From Candidatus Solincola tengchongensis (GTDB lineage: Bacteria > Actinomycetota > Geothermincolia > Geothermincolales > RBG-13-55-18), in assembly GCA_015711895.1 (NCBI GenBank), contig MU158607.1, forward strand, positions 1 to 9,370: a stretch of 9,370 nucleotides of DNA, given 5' to 3'. The stretch's first letter is position 1. Each line of letters begins with the position of its first letter. The position numbers and the translations under genes were made by a program. Under the pieces are notes generated by a model, which worked only from the letters and a program-made list of their open reading frames with translations, was not told where the DNA came from and searched no databases. Positions 1 to 5,906 of the stretch are shown piece by piece.

Positions 1-357
1 AGGAAGGAGCTGGCCCGCCTGCGCAAGGAGGAGGCCAAGCGGCTGAAGATGGAGAAGAAGCTGGCCAAGCGGGCCAAGGGGGAGGCGGAAGCGGCGGAGG
101 TCGCCGCGGCCCCGCCTCCGGAGCCTGCCCCTTTCCTCCAGCCCCCTGAGGAGCTTGCGGCTCCTGCTCCGGAGAGGGAACCCCAACCCGCTCCCGCCCC
201 CTTGCCGGACATCACCTTTGAGCTCCCTCTGGAGCCGGAAAAGGAGGGCATAAGACTCCCAAGGCTCGAGGACCGCCTGGAGTTCCTCCCGCCCCTGGAG
301 GAGAAGGAGGAGGAAATGCCCCCCGGGCTGGAGCCCCCCGAGGGCTTCTTCGACTGA
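1..357 (+). CDS. C-terminal part of an unidentified protein with a charged helix and Pro/Glu-rich tail (5' truncated)
   Basis: The frame is open from the first base, so the real start lies outside the window; the first internal ATG, at 49, is unlikely to be the start. The visible 118 residues fall into three parts. About residues 1-32 are dominated by Lys, Arg, Glu and Ala, as in a coiled coil or single charged helix. About residues 33-70 are Pro/Ala-rich, with repeated APAP/PAPAP-like stretches. The rest is acidic, with blocks such as EEKEEE and a PPEGFFD end. Codon third positions are strongly G/C, like the neighbouring genes, which supports real coding. I recognise no domain or active site. 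The tail looks like a disordered linker or interaction region of a larger protein. It ends at TGA 355-357, 10 bp from the convergent PHP gene. Being coding is fairly sure; function is unknown. Confidence 0.7.
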   Translation, partial: RKELARLRKEEAKRLKMEKKLAKRAKGEAEAAEVAAAPPPEPAPFLQPPEELAAPAPEREPQPAPAPLPDITFELPLEPEKEGIRLPRLEDRLEFLPPLEEKEEEMPPGLEPPEGFFD

Positions 358-367
358 TCCTACGGTT

Positions 368-1024
368 TCAGGGGCGTTCCCTGCGCAGCCGCGCTCTCCA
401 CCTGTCCAGCTGGGATGCCCAGGGAGAGTACCTGTTCCCCCCGACGGCGGCCGTGCGCAGGGAGGCAAGGAATCCGTTCCTATCGGTAAATTCTTCCATT
501 TCCACGAACACCAGCCCCACGTGTTCCGCCTTATGGGCGTCGCTCCCCGCGGTGGCTGGAAGTCCCACACTCTCCGCGAAACGCGCCGCCCTCCTGTTGG
601 CGCCCGGGTAGCGGGGTTTGCCGTTCAGGACCTCAAGTGCGTCGATCCCCCCCGCCAACTCACGCAGGCGCCGCGCGGTCATGCGCCTCAGCTTCACGTA
701 ATCGAAGGGGTGGGGAATGATGACCACCCCTCCCTGTTCGCGGATGCGGGCGATGGTCTCCGGGGCGGAGAGACCGGGAGGCACGTCCTCCTCCAGGAAG
801 AGGCCGATGATCTCTCCCTCCGCCGACCTTATCTCCGAGCCGGGTATGATCAGGAGCTCCGGAAGCTCGGTGGCGAAGGAGATCCCCCCGCGGACGGAAT
901 CGTGGTCGGTCACCGCCACGCCCCTGAGGCCGCGCCGCCGGCAGGCCTCCAGAAGCCCGCGGGGGTCTATGGAACTGTCGAAGGAATACATCGTATGCAC
1001 GTGAAGGTCCAGCTTTATCCTCAT
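368..1024 (-). CDS. PHP-domain metal-dependent phosphoesterase
   Basis: This 218-residue cytosolic protein is a compact PHP (polymerase and histidinol phosphatase) family enzyme, expected to hydrolyse phosphoesters at a two- or three-metal centre. The metal-ligand motifs appear in order: HVH at 8-10, TDHD at 39-42, GSE at 62-64, HPF at 105-107, EVLN at 131-134 and GSDAH at 160-164. The segment from the EVLN motif through GSDAH resembles the short PHP-associated C-terminal region. Relatives include the nucleotide phosphatase/RNase AM (TrpH/YciV) group, which is longer (about 280 residues), so the substrate cannot be named; nucleotides or sugar phosphates are possible. The ATG start at 1024 has GGAGG just upstream (GGAGGGGGA then ATG). 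It lies 140 bp downstream of the LCP gene on the same strand with no clear promoter between, so the two may be co-transcribed. All expected ligands are present. Family is sure; substrate is open. Confidence 0.93.
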   Translation of the reverse strand: MRIKLDLHVHTMYSFDSSIDPRGLLEACRRRGLRGVAVTDHDSVRGGISFATELPELLIIPGSEIRSAEGEIIGLFLEEDVPPGLSAPETIARIREQGGVVIIPHPFDYVKLRRMTARRLRELAGGIDALEVLNGKPRYPGANRRAARFAESVGLPATAGSDAHKAEHVGLVFVEMEEFTDRNGFLASLRTAAVGGNRYSPWASQLDRWRARLRRERP

Positions 1025-1053
1025 TCCCCCTCCGGGCCATTACCCCGACCGCT

Positions 1054-1067
1054 CGCGGACATCCGCG
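1054..1067. repeat. Short inverted repeat upstream of the PHP gene
   Basis: CGCGGA at 1054-1059 and TCCGCG at 1062-1067 are perfect 6-bp complements around only 2 bases, so a real RNA hairpin would open the inner pair. It lies in the LCP-PHP gap, about 30 bp before the PHP start. There is no U tract. It may be chance in GC-rich DNA. Confidence 0.3.
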
Positions 1068-1092
1068 GCGAATCGGCGACTTGACCTGCGAT

Positions 1093-1107
1093 GACGAGCT
1101 TCTCGTC
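1093..1107. repeat. Small hairpin in the LCP-PHP gap
   Basis: GACGAG at 1093-1098 and CTCGTC at 1102-1107 form a perfect 6-bp stem with a 3-base loop. It lies about 60 bp after the LCP stop codon in the transcribed (minus) direction. No run of U follows, so it is not a standard intrinsic terminator. It could slow transcription or protect the 3' end of the LCP message; this is inference. Confidence 0.35.
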
Positions 1108-1164
1108 CGAGTTCTCCGGTCCCAGCCCCCCGTCCTCCCCAGGGCGTGGAGATCGGAGCGGCGT

Positions 1165-2109
1165 TCAGCGGTATTTTTCGGGAACGGCGCAGTACCTCTC
1201 GATGGACTCCACCAGCTCCCGCATCCCCACGGGGTCTATGAAATACACGCTGGCGCTACCCACCGCTCCCGTCCTGCCAGGCGCCACCCCTCCCTGCACG
1301 TCCACTACCGGAAAGGAGGCGAACTCCCGCGCCAGGCGTATGAGCTCATCGCGAGTGAAGTCGGTATCCAAAGAATCCAGTGCCACGTAGAGGAACCAGG
1401 CCGCGCCCGGGTATGCGGCCATCTTCTTCCCCTGGTTGAGGGCCTGGATTAAGAGGCGCTGTTGCTGGCGCACCCTCTCCAGGTCCCCCCGGGCGTAGTT
1501 GCGGGAACGGGCCATGATGAGCGCCTGATCCCCGTCGAGCACCTGGCTTCCCGCGCCGATGTTGCCCAGCTTGGGGTCGGATATGGGTTTCTCCAAGGTT
1601 ATGGGAATCCCGCCGAATAGGTCCACGAGCCAGCGGAACTCGTCGAAGTCCAGGGCCACATGCCGGTCCATCTCCATCCCGGTGACCGATTCCGCCGTGC
1701 GGCGGGCGAGCTCGGCACCCCCCAGGGCATAGGCATCGTTTATCTTGCTCTTCCCGTGACCCGGGATCTCCACGTAGGAATCGCGGGGGATGGAGAGCAG
1801 GCAGACCTTCTGCCGGTCGAGGTCCAGGTGGGCGACGAGCATCACGTCGCTCCTGCGGTTGCCCTGCTCCGGCCTTCCCAGGCCGTGATCCAGGCCCAGG
1901 ATGAGCACGTTGAGCGTGCGGTAGGGCAGGGCTCCAGTTTCAGGGAACAGCGGTGGGTCGGCGACGCCGGGGAAGGGCTCCATGAGCGCGGTTCCGCGGC
2001 CTTCTCCCAAAAACCAGCCCCAGGGGTCCACGAGAAGGAAGGCACAGAAGGCCGCCGCCAGCAGGCTCAAAGAGAGCAGGGCGGCCCTTAACCGCTTTCT
2101 CTTTCTCAA
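1165..2109 (-). CDS. LytR-CpsA-Psr (LCP) family glycopolymer-peptidoglycan ligase
   Basis: This 314-residue protein belongs to the LCP family. These enzymes act outside the membrane and move polymers such as teichoic acids, capsule or arabinogalactan from an undecaprenyl-linked donor to peptidoglycan. A basic N-terminus (RKRKRLR) precedes one membrane segment at about 10-27, the usual signal anchor. The LCP core follows: NVLILGLD at 67-74, RRSD at 85-88, SIPRDSY at 106-112, KIND at 122-125, a GG pair at 166-167 and the Arg-rich RSRNYARGDLERVRQQQ stretch at 201-217. These hold the Arg and Asp residues that bind the pyrophosphate and metal. Length is typical for a single-domain member, with no LytR_C extension. 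The start given is TTG at 2109, weakly served by GAGGAAG at 2119-2125. An in-frame CTG at 2118 lies 9 bp from a much better AAGGAGG, so the protein may be three residues longer. It is divergent from the PAP2 gene. Confidence 0.93.
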   Translation of the reverse strand: MRKRKRLRAALLSLSLLAAAFCAFLLVDPWGWFLGEGRGTALMEPFPGVADPPLFPETGALPYRTLNVLILGLDHGLGRPEQGNRRSDVMLVAHLDLDRQKVCLLSIPRDSYVEIPGHGKSKINDAYALGGAELARRTAESVTGMEMDRHVALDFDEFRWLVDLFGGIPITLEKPISDPKLGNIGAGSQVLDGDQALIMARSRNYARGDLERVRQQQRLLIQALNQGKKMAAYPGAAWFLYVALDSLDTDFTRDELIRLAREFASFPVVDVQGGVAPGRTGAVGSASVYFIDPVGMRELVESIERYCAVPEKYR

Positions 2110-2127
2110 ACCGGCCAGCTTCCTCGA

Positions 2128-2134
2128 CCTCCTT
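2128..2134 (-). promoter_or_regulatory. Shine-Dalgarno AAGGAGG for the LCP gene
   Basis: On the minus strand AAGGAGG lies 18 nt from the TTG at 2109 but exactly 9 nt from an in-frame CTG at 2118. Spacing therefore favours the rare CTG start, unless the weaker GAGGAAG at 2119-2125 serves the TTG. No ATG or GTG lies between here and the in-frame stop at 2152-2154. Confidence 0.55.
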
Positions 2135-2151
2135 GCAGTGGGAAGGAAGGC

Positions 2152-2250
2152 TCACTTTGAACCCGCGTTGGTTTCCCGCCTCCCTCCCTGCTCAAGCCGC
2201 CTCGCCCCGCAAAAGAGTCCTTCCCTTAAGACGTCAAGGGCGTTGCCCAT
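2152..2250 (-). CDS. Possible small leader ORF (32 residues) upstream of the LCP gene
   Basis: An ATG at 2250 is preceded by GGAGGAGG with a 7-nt spacer, a near-ideal ribosome site. It opens a 32-residue frame beginning MGNALDVLREGLF and ending in NAGSK at TGA 2152-2154. The same frame continues into the LCP gene after that stop, so the stop codon separates the small ORF from the LCP N-terminus. The peptide has no signal sequence or known motif. It could be a leader peptide that tunes LCP translation, or chance. The ribosome site is the only positive evidence. Confidence 0.22.
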   Translation of the reverse strand: MGNALDVLREGLFCGARRLEQGGRRETNAGSK

Positions 2251-2297
2251 CCGCTGTCCTCCTCCGCCAGTGTACAGCGAAACCAATTCCCACGGGA

Positions 2298-2309
2298 GCC
2301 CTATCGGGC
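2298..2309. repeat. Short hairpin GCCC-TATC-GGGC
   Basis: GCCC at 2298-2301 pairs with GGGC at 2306-2309 around a 4-base loop. GA before and TC after can add two pairs if one base bulges. There is no U tract. It lies in the presumed leader of the LCP transcript; significance is unknown. Confidence 0.25.
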
Positions 2310-2337
2310 CTCGTGAACGCTCCGCGCGCCCGCAATA

Positions 2338-2354
2338 CACCCGCCGAGGCGGTG
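2338..2354. repeat. Bulged inverted repeat CAC-CGCC / GGCG-GTG
   Basis: CAC plus CGCC on the left pairs with GGCG plus GTG on the right with a single extra C, leaving a very short loop. This is a GC-rich stem in the control region, without a U tract. Base composition alone could produce it. Confidence 0.25.
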
Positions 2355-2370
2355 CTTGCCAGCTTCCCGC

Positions 2371-2408
2371 GTGCTCCGCCTTTTTCCTCCCACCGGCGGC
2401 CCGAGCAC
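2371..2408. repeat. Inverted repeat GTGCTC...GAGCAC with inner CGCC/GGCG stem
   Basis: GTGCTC at 2371-2376 is the exact complement of GAGCAC at 2403-2408. Inside it CGCC (2377-2380) pairs with GGCG (2395-2398), with four unpaired bases on one side and a 14-base pyrimidine-rich loop that includes TTTTT. The right arm abuts a minus-strand TATACT, so it may be an operator or a 5'-end RNA structure for LCP-directed transcription. No factor can be named. Confidence 0.4.
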
Positions 2409-2420
2409 AGTATACGTATA
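2409..2420 (-). promoter_or_regulatory. AT-rich palindrome with a minus-strand -10-like TATACT
   Basis: TATACGTATA at 2411-2420 is a perfect 10-bp palindrome and one of the few AT-rich islands in the region. On the minus strand the overlapping TATACT (2414 to 2409) resembles a sigma-70-type -10 and would start a transcript near 2402 toward the LCP gene, with a leader of nearly 300 nt. No good -35 is visible 16-18 bp upstream, so a regulator or another sigma factor would be needed. It could instead be a protein-binding site. Confidence 0.35.
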
Positions 2421-2451
2421 TCCATTAGGCAACCCGCCCGTTCATCCCTTC

Positions 2452-2466
2452 CCTCCCGCCGGGAGG
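2452..2466. repeat. GC-rich hairpin CCTCCC-GCC-GGGAGG
   Basis: CCTCCC at 2452-2457 and GGGAGG at 2461-2466 make a perfect 6-bp stem with a 3-base loop, about 90 bp upstream of the TATAAT for PAP2. No U tract follows on either strand. It may be an operator half-site pair or chance. Confidence 0.3.
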
Positions 2467-2553
2467 CATGCGGCGAGGGGTCGCCACCCGAAACGCGCCC
2501 GGGATATGGAGGCGGCGAGAGCACCCCGCGTGAGCATCCTCCTTCCCCGGCTG

Positions 2554-2559
2554 TATAAT
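2554..2559 (+). promoter_or_regulatory. Probable promoter of the PAP2 gene pair (-10 TATAAT)
   Basis: An exact TATAAT stands out in otherwise GC-rich DNA, 42 bp before the PAP2 ATG, which predicts a start near 2566 and a leader of about 36 nt. At 17-bp spacing the -35 position (2531-2536, TGAGCA) matches TTGACA at only three of six bases. The promoter would be driven mainly by its -10 or need an activator. Confidence 0.55.
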
Positions 2560-2601
2560 AGGCACGTCCTGGTCCGAGCTCGCGGAAAGGCGGGTTGACG
2601 G

Positions 2602-3210
2602 ATGCTCGACTGGCTGCTCAATTTGGATTACGCGCTCTTCCGCTGCCTGAACGGGCTGGCGGGCAGGAACGCCCTGCTCGACTCCTCCATGAAGGCCTTC
2701 TGTAACGACCACCTGGTCCCCTTCACTCTGGGTTTCCTTGTCCTGGTCATGGCCCTGAAGGGCCGCCGCCGCGCGGAGGACCGGGAGAACCTGGCGGCGG
2801 TGATCCGCGTCTTCCTCACCGTGGCCCTCTCCGCCGCCCTGATGCAACTGGTGATCACCCTGGTGCACCGGCCGCGCCCTTTCGTGGACCACGAGGTCAA
2901 CCTCCTTTTCTACAGACCGGTGGACTGGTCCTTCCCCAGCAACCCGGCCACGGCCACCTTCTCCTTCTTCTTCTCCGCTTTCTTGTCGGACCGGAAGTTC
3001 TCCTGGTATTTTCTCCCACCCGCCATCCTCATGTCCTTCGCGCGGGTCTTCTGCGGGGTGCACTACCCGGGCGACGTCCTGGCCGGAATGTTCCTCGCCC
3101 TCTTCAGTGCCTGGATGGTGCACCGCCTGCGCTTCCTGAGCCGGCCGTTCGTCGCCGCGGCCCTACAGGTGGAAAGCCGCCTGCGGTCCGCCCTCAGCCT
3201 AAGGGAGTGA
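2602..3210 (+). CDS. PAP2 superfamily membrane phosphatase, BcrC-like, with altered motif 2
   Basis: This 202-residue multi-pass membrane protein belongs to the type-2 phosphatidic acid phosphatase superfamily. It most resembles BcrC-type undecaprenyl-pyrophosphate phosphatases, which dephosphorylate the lipid carrier on the outer membrane face. Motif 1 ends in HRPRPF (89-94) but has Ile at 85, where the classical Lys is expected. Motif 3 is intact: R148, H154 and D158 in ARVFCGVHYPGD. Motif 2 reads SFPSNPATATF (110-120): Pro115 (codon 2944-2946) replaces the histidine of PSNH/PSGH, so the general acid is missing. Hydrophobic segments lie near 40-52, 69-88, 117-127, 134-150 and 159-174. The ATG at 2602 is preceded in frame by a stop at 2596-2598, which limits the start; GGAAAGG lies 11 nt upstream. 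It is divergent from the LCP gene, whose reaction releases the same carrier. Family is clear; activity is doubtful. Confidence 0.9.
   Translation: MLDWLLNLDYALFRCLNGLAGRNALLDSSMKAFCNDHLVPFTLGFLVLVMALKGRRRAEDRENLAAVIRVFLTVALSAALMQLVITLVHRPRPFVDHEVNLLFYRPVDWSFPSNPATATFSFFFSAFLSDRKFSWYFLPPAILMSFARVFCGVHYPGDVLAGMFLALFSAWMVHRLRFLSRPFVAAALQVESRLRSALSLRE
3201..3207 (+). promoter_or_regulatory. Shine-Dalgarno AAGGGAG deciding the GTG 3213 start
   Basis: AAGGGAG lies inside the last codons of the PAP2 gene, 5 nt before GTG 3213. The alternative GTG at 3207 would be part of this site and has no purine-rich stretch of its own upstream. The arrangement implies translational coupling with PAP2. Confidence 0.6.
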
Positions 3211-3212
3211 CG

Positions 3213-4511
3213 GTGAACGAGGTATTTTACGAGGATATCCTGGAGACCTTCATCTTCTGCTTCCTGGCTTCCCTGGGCATCATACAGGTGATGGCGGCCA
3301 GGAGAGGCTGGCACGGTCTTTCCTTTTACGGGGGCCGCGTCCGGGAGAACGTCAACAATGCCCTGGGGGCGGCGCTCATAATCTTCGCCTACGCATGGTA
3401 TTTCAGCGACCCGCTGCACCGGAATGTGCGCAACATCGAGGCCCTCATGAGCATGGTCTGCCTGATCCTGGGCATCCTGTCCGCCGCCGCCTTCTCCTGC
3501 ATCGCCGCTTCCCTCTCCGAATCCCTGCGGCGGAGGCGCCTGAGGAGGTGGAATCTCGGTCATGGAGTGGAGGAGTTCACGGAACGCCGGGTTTCCCTCC
3601 CCGGCGGGACGGCTGTCCTGTACGGGGACCCGGACTGGACGGCGGCGAAAAGGCGCCTGGTCATCGTGGGCGAGCCCGGAGGCCTGAGCCGCCACCTGGA
3701 GCGCCTCCTCATCCACCGCCTCCCCGAGGGCACGGCGGCGGTGTCCCTGTGGTCCCGGGACTTCCCGTCCCCGGGGGGAGAGGCGGAAGGCGAGGCCCTG
3801 GATTCCTACCTCTCCCGGATGCTACGTGAGCTGGAGGGGCAGCGGCTCTTCGAGCCGGAGGGTAGTTCCTTCCTCGGCCTGGGATGGGGAGCCGACCAGC
3901 TGCTGGCGGCAAGCCGGTCCGTGGAGCGGGACTTTCGCCCCGCCGCCCTGGTGGCCCTGTCCCCCGTCCTCCCCGAGCCGGAGAGCATGACCCTGGGGGA
4001 TTCCCTGCGCTCCAACACGCCCTGGGACGCCCTGAAGGTCCTGCTGGGGACAAGGCCGTGGCGGGAAGAGGGGTTCCGCTCCCTTTTACGGTTGTGGATC
4101 CCGCCCGGAACCCTCAGCATCGTCACCGCCACCGCGCTCACCGCTTCCCTGCATCTGCGGTGGTGGTTCCTATCCGGCCCATTGGGAGGGATCATAGCCT
4201 CACTTTGGGTCACCTATTACCTGGATCGCTCGCTGCGCAGGAAGAGGGCCGCACCGCCGCGGGAGGACTGGGAGCGGAGGATGGCCGGCAGGCTCTCCGC
4301 CCTGGAGCTCCACGGCGGGGAGCTACGCCCCGTCGTGATCCTCACCGGGGACCAGGTCGAGGAGCACGAGAAACGCCCCGGTACGCGCGTTTCGCCTGCG
4401 GAAGGAGGCCCATGGATATGGAGGAGGGCGTTGCGCGGGAAGTTCCTCCTGGACCCTCAAAACGCGGAGCGCCTGCTCTCCCTTCTCTTCCCCGAGGACA
4501 TCGGGACCTAG
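3213..4511 (+). CDS. Membrane protein with a degenerate alpha/beta-hydrolase-like domain, function unknown
   Basis: I do not recognise a named family. Counting from GTG 3213 (432 residues), membrane segments lie at about 9-27, 51-67 and 78-101. A basic RRRRLRR stretch near 107-112 should be cytosolic. A soluble part follows with an alpha/beta-hydrolase-like order: a strand LVIVGEPGG (149-157), like the HG oxyanion loop; a nucleophile-elbow-like LGLGWGAD (221-228); a strand plus LSP (about 245-250); and a late strand VVILTGDQ (374-381), like the Asp loop. A hydrophobic pair at about 300-336 sits where a lid would be inserted. The elbow has Gly224 where Ser should be, and no late His loop is obvious. 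GTG 3213 is preferred because AAGGGAG ends 5 nt before it; GTG 3207 would overlap the PAP2 stop but has no ribosome site. It follows PAP2 by 2 bp, so the two are surely co-transcribed. Coding is sure; the fold is an inference. Confidence 0.85.
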   Translation: MNEVFYEDILETFIFCFLASLGIIQVMAARRGWHGLSFYGGRVRENVNNALGAALIIFAYAWYFSDPLHRNVRNIEALMSMVCLILGILSAAAFSCIAASLSESLRRRRLRRWNLGHGVEEFTERRVSLPGGTAVLYGDPDWTAAKRRLVIVGEPGGLSRHLERLLIHRLPEGTAAVSLWSRDFPSPGGEAEGEALDSYLSRMLRELEGQRLFEPEGSSFLGLGWGADQLLAASRSVERDFRPAALVALSPVLPEPESMTLGDSLRSNTPWDALKVLLGTRPWREEGFRSLLRLWIPPGTLSIVTATALTASLHLRWWFLSGPLGGIIASLWVTYYLDRSLRRKRAAPPREDWERRMAGRLSALELHGGELRPVVILTGDQVEEHEKRPGTRVSPAEGGPWIWRRALRGKFLLDPQNAERLLSLLFPEDIGT

Positions 4512-4532
4512 TCGGCAGGGAAAGGACCCCCC

Positions 4533-5906
4533 TCAACCCCGCCCGGATACCATGACCCCCTCCACCACCACGGTGGGCGCCCCCAGGCTGCCCTCGAAGG
4601 GGAGGAAGCGGAGGTCCTCACCCACGGCCACCGTGTGGCGGAGGAAGTCCGTGGCCTTCCCCGCCAGGGTGATCTCCCTGAGCGGCTGTTCCAGCTCCCC
4701 GTTCCTTATGCGCAGTCCCAGGGCCCCTAGGGAGATCTCTCCGCTCACCGGGTTTGCTCCGGCATGGGCTCCCACCACCTGAAGGATGAGGACGCCGTCC
4801 TCCACGCCCCTCACCAGCTCCTCCCGGGTACCCTTTCCGGTGAGGAGGAAAAGGTTGGTGGCCCCCACTCCGGGCCGCTCCCGGAAGGAGGAACGTGTGG
4901 CGTTCCCCGTGCTCTCCGTTCCGGAGCGGGAGGCGGTGTACATGTTGTGCAGGTAACCGACGAGGACGCCCTCGCTGATGAGTTCCTTACGGCGGGTGGG
5001 AACCCCCTCGTCGTCGAAGGGAGCGGTGGAGGGAGCTCCCGGCAGCAGGCCGTCGTCCACCACCGTCACCAGCGAGGAGGCCACCCTGTCACCCTGTCTT
5101 CCGGCCAGAAAGGAGCGAGCCTTGAGGACCGCCTCGGCGGACAGCGCCGCGGCCAGCATGCCCATGAACTCGGCGGCTACCATGTTGTCCAGCACCACCG
5201 TGGTCCGCCGCGAGGGCATGCTCCGGGAACCTAAAAGACAGGTGGCCCTGTCCGCCGCTTCCCCGGCCACGCGCTCCAGGTCCAGGTCGGAGGGCTTGAC
5301 CGCCACGTCGAAGGAGAAGCCGGTCTGCGACTCCTCTCCCTCCTCGGCGATGGGGAACACGTAACACTGGCATTCCGTGGAACGGTATGACCCGGAGACC
5401 CCCAGGCTGTTGGCCACCGCCACCTCGGAGACGGCGTCGGCGTAGACCGCCGTCTCCACGCGCTTTATGCGGGGATCACGTGATATGGTAAACTCTTCCA
5501 AGCGAAGCGCGATCTCCACTTTCTCGTCCGAAGAGGTCCCCTCCACCTCGGGGTGATAGATCCCCAGATCCTCGGGGTAGGCCCCTCCGGGCCATGGAAG
5601 GCGGTTGTGCTCGTCCGGTGCGCTGAAGAGGGCGATGGCCGCGGCCTCCTCCACCGCCCTCCTGCATTCCTCCCAGTCGAACCCGGTGCAGTAGGCGTAA
5701 CCCAGCCTCCCACCCTTGAGCACCCTCACCCCCAAGCCCCGGGAATGCGCGTAGCGCAGGGATTCCACCTCCCCTCCGTACACCTTGACCGTAAGCCCCC
5801 GGTGCTCCTGGGCGTAGAGTTCGAGCTCGGCCCCCTCTCCGGCCAGGGTTCGGGCTCTCTCCACCCATTCCTCCAGCAGGGAACGTAGCTCGGCGCGCGC
5901 CTCCAA
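4533..5906 (-). CDS. tldE: TldE/PmbA subunit of the TldD-TldE metallopeptidase
   Basis: This 457-residue cytosolic protein is the non-catalytic partner of TldD. In characterised bacteria the TldD/TldE heterodimer degrades short unfolded peptides and matures peptide products such as microcin B17. The sequence aligns with the neighbouring TldD without gaps around the active site. TldD HEACGH (248-253) corresponds here to MGMLAA (248-253), so the zinc motif is absent as expected for TldE. Shared blocks include RQGDRVASSLV (270-280) and FDDEGVPTRRK (297-307) followed by EGVLVGYLHN (312-321). The PmbA-like C-terminal half has GANPVSGEISLG (383-394). Length is typical. The start is TTG at 5906, directly after the TldD stop. 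A full GGAGGTGATC ribosome site inside the tldD end makes this start firm and couples translation. Its 3' end lies 21 bp from the convergent plus-strand gene. Confidence 0.95.
   Translation of the reverse strand: MEARAELRSLLEEWVERARTLAGEGAELELYAQEHRGLTVKVYGGEVESLRYAHSRGLGVRVLKGGRLGYAYCTGFDWEECRRAVEEAAAIALFSAPDEHNRLPWPGGAYPEDLGIYHPEVEGTSSDEKVEIALRLEEFTISRDPRIKRVETAVYADAVSEVAVANSLGVSGSYRSTECQCYVFPIAEEGEESQTGFSFDVAVKPSDLDLERVAGEAADRATCLLGSRSMPSRRTTVVLDNMVAAEFMGMLAAALSAEAVLKARSFLAGRQGDRVASSLVTVVDDGLLPGAPSTAPFDDEGVPTRRKELISEGVLVGYLHNMYTASRSGTESTGNATRSSFRERPGVGATNLFLLTGKGTREELVRGVEDGVLILQVVGAHAGANPVSGEISLGALGLRIRNGELEQPLREITLAGKATDFLRHTVAVGEDLRFLPFEGSLGAPTVVVEGVMVSGRG

Larger units (their letters stand above)
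2110..2601. other. Divergent intergenic control region between the LCP and PAP2 genes
   Basis: This is the only long stretch (about 490 bp) without a convincing gene. The open frames crossing it have Arg/Pro/Gly-rich, low-complexity products on both strands and look like chance in GC-rich DNA. It holds, left to right: the LCP ribosome site, a possible 32-residue leader ORF (2152-2250), three short inverted repeats (2298-2309, 2338-2354, 2371-2408), an AT-rich palindrome (2411-2420), a GC-rich hairpin (2452-2466) and an exact TATAAT facing PAP2 (2554-2559). I see no tRNA and no riboswitch class I can name. Confidence 0.6.

Noticed and set aside
2133..2558. Open frames of about 80-150 codons on both strands of the LCP-PAP2 gap
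   Set aside because: Their products are Arg/Pro/Ser-rich with no domain. Their starts lack ribosome sites (except the internal ATG at 2250), and they overlap each other on both strands, as expected for GC-rich noncoding DNA.
3709..4053. Minus-strand open frames inside the hydrolase-like gene, and similar frames inside the other genes
   Set aside because: They lie opposite or out of frame within clearly coding genes and give Pro/Arg/Gly-rich products without motifs: shadows of GC-rich codon use.
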